From DASXTB01 sp036505615 (lineage in GTDB: Bacteria; Acidobacteriota; UBA6911; JACQSX01), in assembly GCA_036505615.1 (NCBI GenBank), contig DASXTB010000395.1, positions 1-6,933 of the forward strand: a DNA stretch of 6,933 nucleotides, written 5' to 3'. Positions 4,696-6,933 of the stretch are shown here, piece after piece; positions within the stretch are counted from its first letter, which is position 1; each line of letters starts with the position of its first letter. The translations under genes and the position numbers were made by a program. The notes below the pieces were generated by a model, which ran no database searches, was not told the origin of the DNA, and saw only the letters and a list, made by a program, of their open reading frames with translations.

Positions 4696-6393
4696 CTAAT
4701 TGCTGACGATGAAATCGGATCTCTGGATATCGTATTTCTTCGACGCGTAATCCAGAGCCTGAATCTGCAGAATGTAGTTCCCCGGTGGAAAATCGGCCAG
4801 CGGGATGACCGTCCCATATTCGACGCAGGGGTTGTTGGTTTTTCCCAGCATGCGCGGCGCCAGCCGGCGCACAAACTGCCCATCCTGGATAAAATTCGCG
4901 TTGACAGAGATCTCTTTTGCCGCTGCCGGAACCCAGACCTGAAAGTATAGAAAAAGATTCTCGCTGGTGCGAAATTTCTTTCCCGGATTGGGCAGCAGCC
5001 GAGCGCCATTGAATACGATGACGTTTCCCGCCTGCGCGGAAGCCAAAGTGCCAGCGTCGCTCGAGACGCCATCTTGAAGAACCTCCACGTGGTTTGTCAG
5101 CATTAGCGGGCTTAGCCTCAATTTCGCCGGAGACGCTGAATCCAAATGCAGTACTGTTTCGTGGTAACCAAAGCGTTTGCCATCCGCCTCTCGAACTACT
5201 ACTTTTAGGGTGTACTCTCCCGACGGAGCCGTGAAAGAATTAAAGTAGTGCAACCGTTCCTGCCCGCCCCGCCGCAGTCGCTCGCCTTGAACTTCAAAGG
5301 AGTCCAGAAACTCATCAAATAGTTGTCCATCTGGGCGCAGCAATCCCGCGTACAAGTCAATCTTTCCATCGCGAAGATTCTCGGCCGGCAGGTCTACCAG
5401 AATGGGAATCAACCAATCGCCGCTGCTCCGATAAAAGACTTTCTCGGAAACCTCAACCGGCAGCATTTGATAGGAGATGGTCGATTTTGCAGAACCTCGC
5501 AACTCCAGCTTCGAGCGTTCGCGCCGGTCGATCTCCTTCTGTCTTTCCTCGACAAATTCTCCAGGCGAGCGGAACAGGTCTTCGATATATTTTGCCAACT
5601 CGCCGCCTCCTGATGTGGGAAGCTCGGCTCCCTTGGCGTTGATCAATGCCGGCGGGCCGGCCACGATCAACCGATAGCGGACATCGGCTTCCATCCAGTT
5701 CTGATCTGCCGCCGGGCCAAAATGGCGGGACAATTGGTCCGCTTTTTCCTGAGCAGTCTGGGATTCTCCCAGTACAAAGTCCTGCCGGCTCAAGCCGCTG
5801 GTCGGCTGAAAGATCAAAATCATTTCTCCCTTGTAGTAGCGTGCATTTCCATTTGAATGGTAAGCCCAGGCTATCGTGTTGGGAGAGCGTTGAGTGAATG
5901 GCACGTCGCGCGTCGGGCTGATGGTGGACCGGGACGTCATGAAGTGTTCCTCGTCCGGCTTGCCGTGCAAAATATAAATGCGCCCGCGGTCGGTCTTCCA
6001 ACCGGGAATGCCCTCCTGAAACGCCCGTGTGGCATAGGCCAGCCGTCGATAGTGCTCTTCCTTATATTCATTCCTGGGAGTAGAGGGCGTGGGATCGCGC
6101 CGCCGCCAAAATTCTTCGATAAAGGCTTCTCGCGAAGCGTCCTCTTTCAACTTGTCAAATTGCTCACGCTCCGTCTTAGAAATGATCCAGACCACTTCTT
6201 CATCCAGCCATTTTTTGTAATCGGTCTTGGCGAAGATGCTCGGCGTCGCTAGCAGAGCGATGACGGCAAACAAAGTGAGTTGTCCAAATCGGCGAGTTTG
6301 AAAAAGAGCCCGCGACAGGGGGCGCCAGAACGAGGCCCAGGGCCAAGGGCAGCGCGGCCCTGGGGAGAAATGCAAATCAATATCTAAGCCCAT
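4696..6393 (-). CDS. Secreted GWxTD domain-containing protein
   Basis: 565 residues from ATG at 6393. A hydrophobic segment LTLFAVIALLATPSIFA (39-55), preceded by QTRRFGQ, looks like a signal peptide cleaved near FAK. Residues 57-145 hold the defining domain: KKWLDEEVVWI, FWRRRDPTP (95-103), EYKEEHYRRLAYA (109-121), then GWKTDRGRIYILHGKPDE (131-148) with the GWxTD motif. The rest is beta-rich: about 305-417 resembles the C-terminal module of the neighbouring VWFA-related protein, and 480-565 ends in a YGTVIPLADFPPGNYILQI segment shared with the upstream gene. The function of the family is unknown. The start is uncertain: the frame is open back to GTG 6624, ATG 6393 has no good ribosome-binding site, and a REP-like palindrome lies within codons 10-20. 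A CTG or TTG start nearer the signal peptide is possible. It runs towards, and stops just short of, the right RAYT repeat. Confidence 0.85.
   Translation of the reverse strand: MGLDIDLHFSPGPRCPWPWASFWRPLSRALFQTRRFGQLTLFAVIALLATPSIFAKTDYKKWLDEEVVWIISKTEREQFDKLKEDASREAFIEEFWRRRDPTPSTPRNEYKEEHYRRLAYATRAFQEGIPGWKTDRGRIYILHGKPDEEHFMTSRSTISPTRDVPFTQRSPNTIAWAYHSNGNARYYKGEMILIFQPTSGLSRQDFVLGESQTAQEKADQLSRHFGPAADQNWMEADVRYRLIVAGPPALINAKGAELPTSGGGELAKYIEDLFRSPGEFVEERQKEIDRRERSKLELRGSAKSTISYQMLPVEVSEKVFYRSSGDWLIPILVDLPAENLRDGKIDLYAGLLRPDGQLFDEFLDSFEVQGERLRRGGQERLHYFNSFTAPSGEYTLKVVVREADGKRFGYHETVLHLDSASPAKLRLSPLMLTNHVEVLQDGVSSDAGTLASAQAGNVIVFNGARLLPNPGKKFRTSENLFLYFQVWVPAAAKEISVNANFIQDGQFVRRLAPRMLGKTNNPCVEYGTVIPLADFPPGNYILQIQALDYASKKYDIQRSDFIVSN
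6336..6364. repeat. REP-like palindrome inside the 5' end of the GWxTD gene
   Basis: CCCAGGGCC (6336-6344) and GGCCCTGGG (6356-6364) are perfect 9-bp arms around an 11-nt loop. The same CCCAGGGC/GCCCTGGG arms recur at 6520-6548. As annotated, it encodes the odd Pro/Trp-rich stretch PGPRCPWPWA in front of the signal peptide, so it may be an insertion that extended or displaced the original start. Confidence 0.65.
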
Positions 6394-6467
6394 CCCGCCA
6401 CGCAGGGCGTGCGGCAGACGCTCCAGAGTCGCTAAACGAGAGTGCGAGCTACGCAGCGCGCTCTGTC

Positions 6468-6492
6468 GCCCGCCCCATAGGACGGGGCGGGC
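6468..6492. repeat. 9-bp-arm GC-rich hairpin
   Basis: GCCCGCCCC (6468-6476) pairs perfectly with GGGGCGGGC (6484-6492) around a 7-nt loop. It has no T-run on either side, so it is listed as a repeat-type palindrome and not a terminator. Confidence 0.65.
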
Positions 6493-6519
6493 TGAATGCA
6501 AAAGTGAAGTCCTTGACAA

Positions 6520-6548
6520 CCCAGGGCTCCGCTCCGCTCCGCCCTGGG
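6520..6548. repeat. REP-like palindrome, CCCAGGGC family
   Basis: CCCAGGGC (6520-6527) and GCCCTGGG (6541-6548) flank a loop made of repeated CCGCT units. It shares arms and overall 29-bp length with 6336-6364, marking a repeat family distinct from the three hairpins around the RAYT. Confidence 0.7.
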
Positions 6549-6638
6549 CCACACGCTCACGCGCTTGCGCGCTCGCTTGCCCAAACTCTGCGCTCAAATG
6601 GCTCAGGCCATCTCGTCCTGTCACTGCAACCCTCTTTC

Positions 6639-6651
6639 GCCGCTACGCGGC
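6639..6651. repeat. GCCGC-TAC-GCGGC mini-hairpin
   Basis: A 5-bp perfect stem with a 3-nt loop. It is the same design as 6712-6724, and with strands swapped as GCGGC-TTC-GCCGC at 3833-3845 and 3893-3905, so it may be a dispersed REP-type motif. The short length makes chance occurrence in GC-rich DNA possible. Confidence 0.4.
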
Positions 6652-6676
6652 TCGACTCGCTTGGTAAATCTGCCAA

Positions 6677-6699
6677 CCCAGGGCTGACGCCCCAGGGCT
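6677..6699. repeat. Direct repeat CCCAGGGCT, degenerate copy of the CCCAGGGC palindrome
   Basis: CCCAGGGCT occurs at 6677-6685 and 6691-6699, separated by GACGC. In the two full palindromes of the region the second arm is GCCCTGGG; here it is GCCCCAGGG, so pairing is weakened and the copy reads as decayed or rearranged. Confidence 0.45.
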
Positions 6700-6711
6700 A
6701 CAATTCTCCGC

Positions 6712-6724
6712 GCCGCTCCGCGGC
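6712..6724. repeat. GCCGC-TCC-GCGGC mini-hairpin
   Basis: A 5-bp perfect stem with a 3-nt loop, 61 bp after the matching hairpin at 6639-6651. It differs from that copy only in two loop bases. Chance occurrence is possible in such GC-rich sequence. Confidence 0.4.
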
Positions 6725-6757
6725 TTAACGCACCGAAACAACGACATCGAACCTGAC

Positions 6758-6780
6758 ACCCGTCACCCGTCACCCCCGTC
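6758..6780. repeat. Short tandem repeat ACCCGTC
   Basis: ACCCGTC occurs twice in perfect tandem (6758-6771) and a third time with two extra C (6772-6780), abutting the stop codon of the next gene. It may be a slippage-prone tract; no function is evident. Confidence 0.55.
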
Positions 6781-6933
6781 CTAATACACCGTAAACGACG
6801 CTTCACGCACCACGTTCTGGTTTAAAACCTGATCGAACACTTCCAGCTCCAGCGAGTAATCGCCCGGATAAAAAGTCCGCAACGGGATGGACAAACCATA
6901 AACGGTACTTCGGTCCTGCGAATTGCTGGCGCG
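6781..6933 (-). CDS. C-terminal 50 residues of a probable GWxTD-type paralogue (cut by window edge)
   Basis: The minus strand from the window edge reads 50 codons to TAG at 6781-6783. The core VYGLSIPLRTFYPGDYSLEL followed by VFDQVLNQNVVREASFTVY aligns without gaps to the last 40 residues of the GWxTD protein (EYGTVIPLADFPPGNYILQI, then ALDYASKKYDIQRSDFIVS): shared YG..IPL..F.PG.Y.L, a hydrophobic-Asp pair and a final F.V. This points to a tandem paralogue in the same orientation, upstream in transcription. The rest, including any GWxTD motif, is outside the window, so an acidobacterial VWFA-related protein with a similar beta-rich tail is the alternative. Confidence 0.75.
   Translation of the reverse strand, partial: RASNSQDRSTVYGLSIPLRTFYPGDYSLELEVFDQVLNQNVVREASFTVY

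Larger units (their letters stand above)
6394..6780. other. Palindrome-rich non-coding gap between the two GWxTD-type genes
   Basis: This 387-bp gap has an open minus-strand frame in phase with the GWxTD gene back to 6624, but its translation is Arg/Ser/Ala-rich with no recognisable motif and is dictated by repeats, so I treat it as non-coding. It contains the hairpins listed separately, a CGCGC-TT-GCGCG palindrome (6560-6571) and short direct repeats. No clear promoter for the minus-strand GWxTD gene is visible. A TTGACA at 6513-6518 is on the plus strand and has no gene after it. Confidence 0.6.

Noticed and set aside
5857..6252. Plus-strand open frame of 131 codons
   Set aside because: It is antisense to the GWxTD domain region and shows no recognisable motif.
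6394..6624. N-terminal extension of the GWxTD protein from GTG 6624
   Set aside because: The extra 77 residues come from palindromic repeats, are low-complexity Arg/Ser/Ala-rich and would bury the signal peptide more than 110 residues inside the protein.

Overview
The window looks like a chromosomal segment of an Acidobacteriota bacterium (Terriglobia / Koribacter-like). The evidence is a VWFA-related protein of the acidobacterial type and two GWxTD-type proteins, both families being characteristically multi-copy in that phylum, plus abundant GC-rich REP-like hairpin repeats. No rRNA, tRNA, CRISPR array or integrase is visible. All protein genes lie on the minus strand except one plus-strand REP-associated transposase.

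Layout from left to right. Positions 1-853 (minus) encode the N-terminal 284 residues of a fold-type I PLP aminotransferase, cut by the window edge. Positions 937-1640 (minus) hold a compact VapBC-type toxin-antitoxin pair: a ribbon-helix-helix antitoxin, then a PIN-domain toxin with a GTG start 2 nt after the antitoxin stop. A consensus -35, a palindromic operator in the spacer and a probable leaderless antitoxin start are visible. Positions 1641-1927 are non-coding and carry an imperfect inverted repeat and a symmetric AT-rich terminator-like hairpin. Positions 1928-3700 (minus) encode a secreted VWFA-related protein with a degenerate metal site.

Positions about 3791-4676 form the most unusual part: a REP-associated tyrosine transposase (RAYT) gene on the plus strand, bracketed by about 90-bp inverted repeats. 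Each of these repeats is a string of three hairpins. Two extra tandem 60-bp units lie to the left. The RAYT keeps its HUH motif but appears to have Asn where the catalytic Tyr is expected.

Positions 4696-6393 (minus) encode a GWxTD-domain secreted protein. Positions 6394-6780 are non-coding and packed with palindromes; one related palindrome lies inside the proposed 5' end of the GWxTD gene. Positions 6781-6933 (minus) are the C-terminal 50 codons of a further gene whose end resembles the GWxTD C-terminus, so the two are probably tandem paralogues.

Functionally, the VWFA and GWxTD proteins appear to be exported and seem to share a C-terminal beta-rich module. They may act in the same cell-surface context, but no biochemical role is established. 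The RAYT and its hairpins, and the palindromes around 6.3-6.7 kb, indicate repeat traffic through this locus. The toxin-antitoxin pair is a separate self-regulated module.
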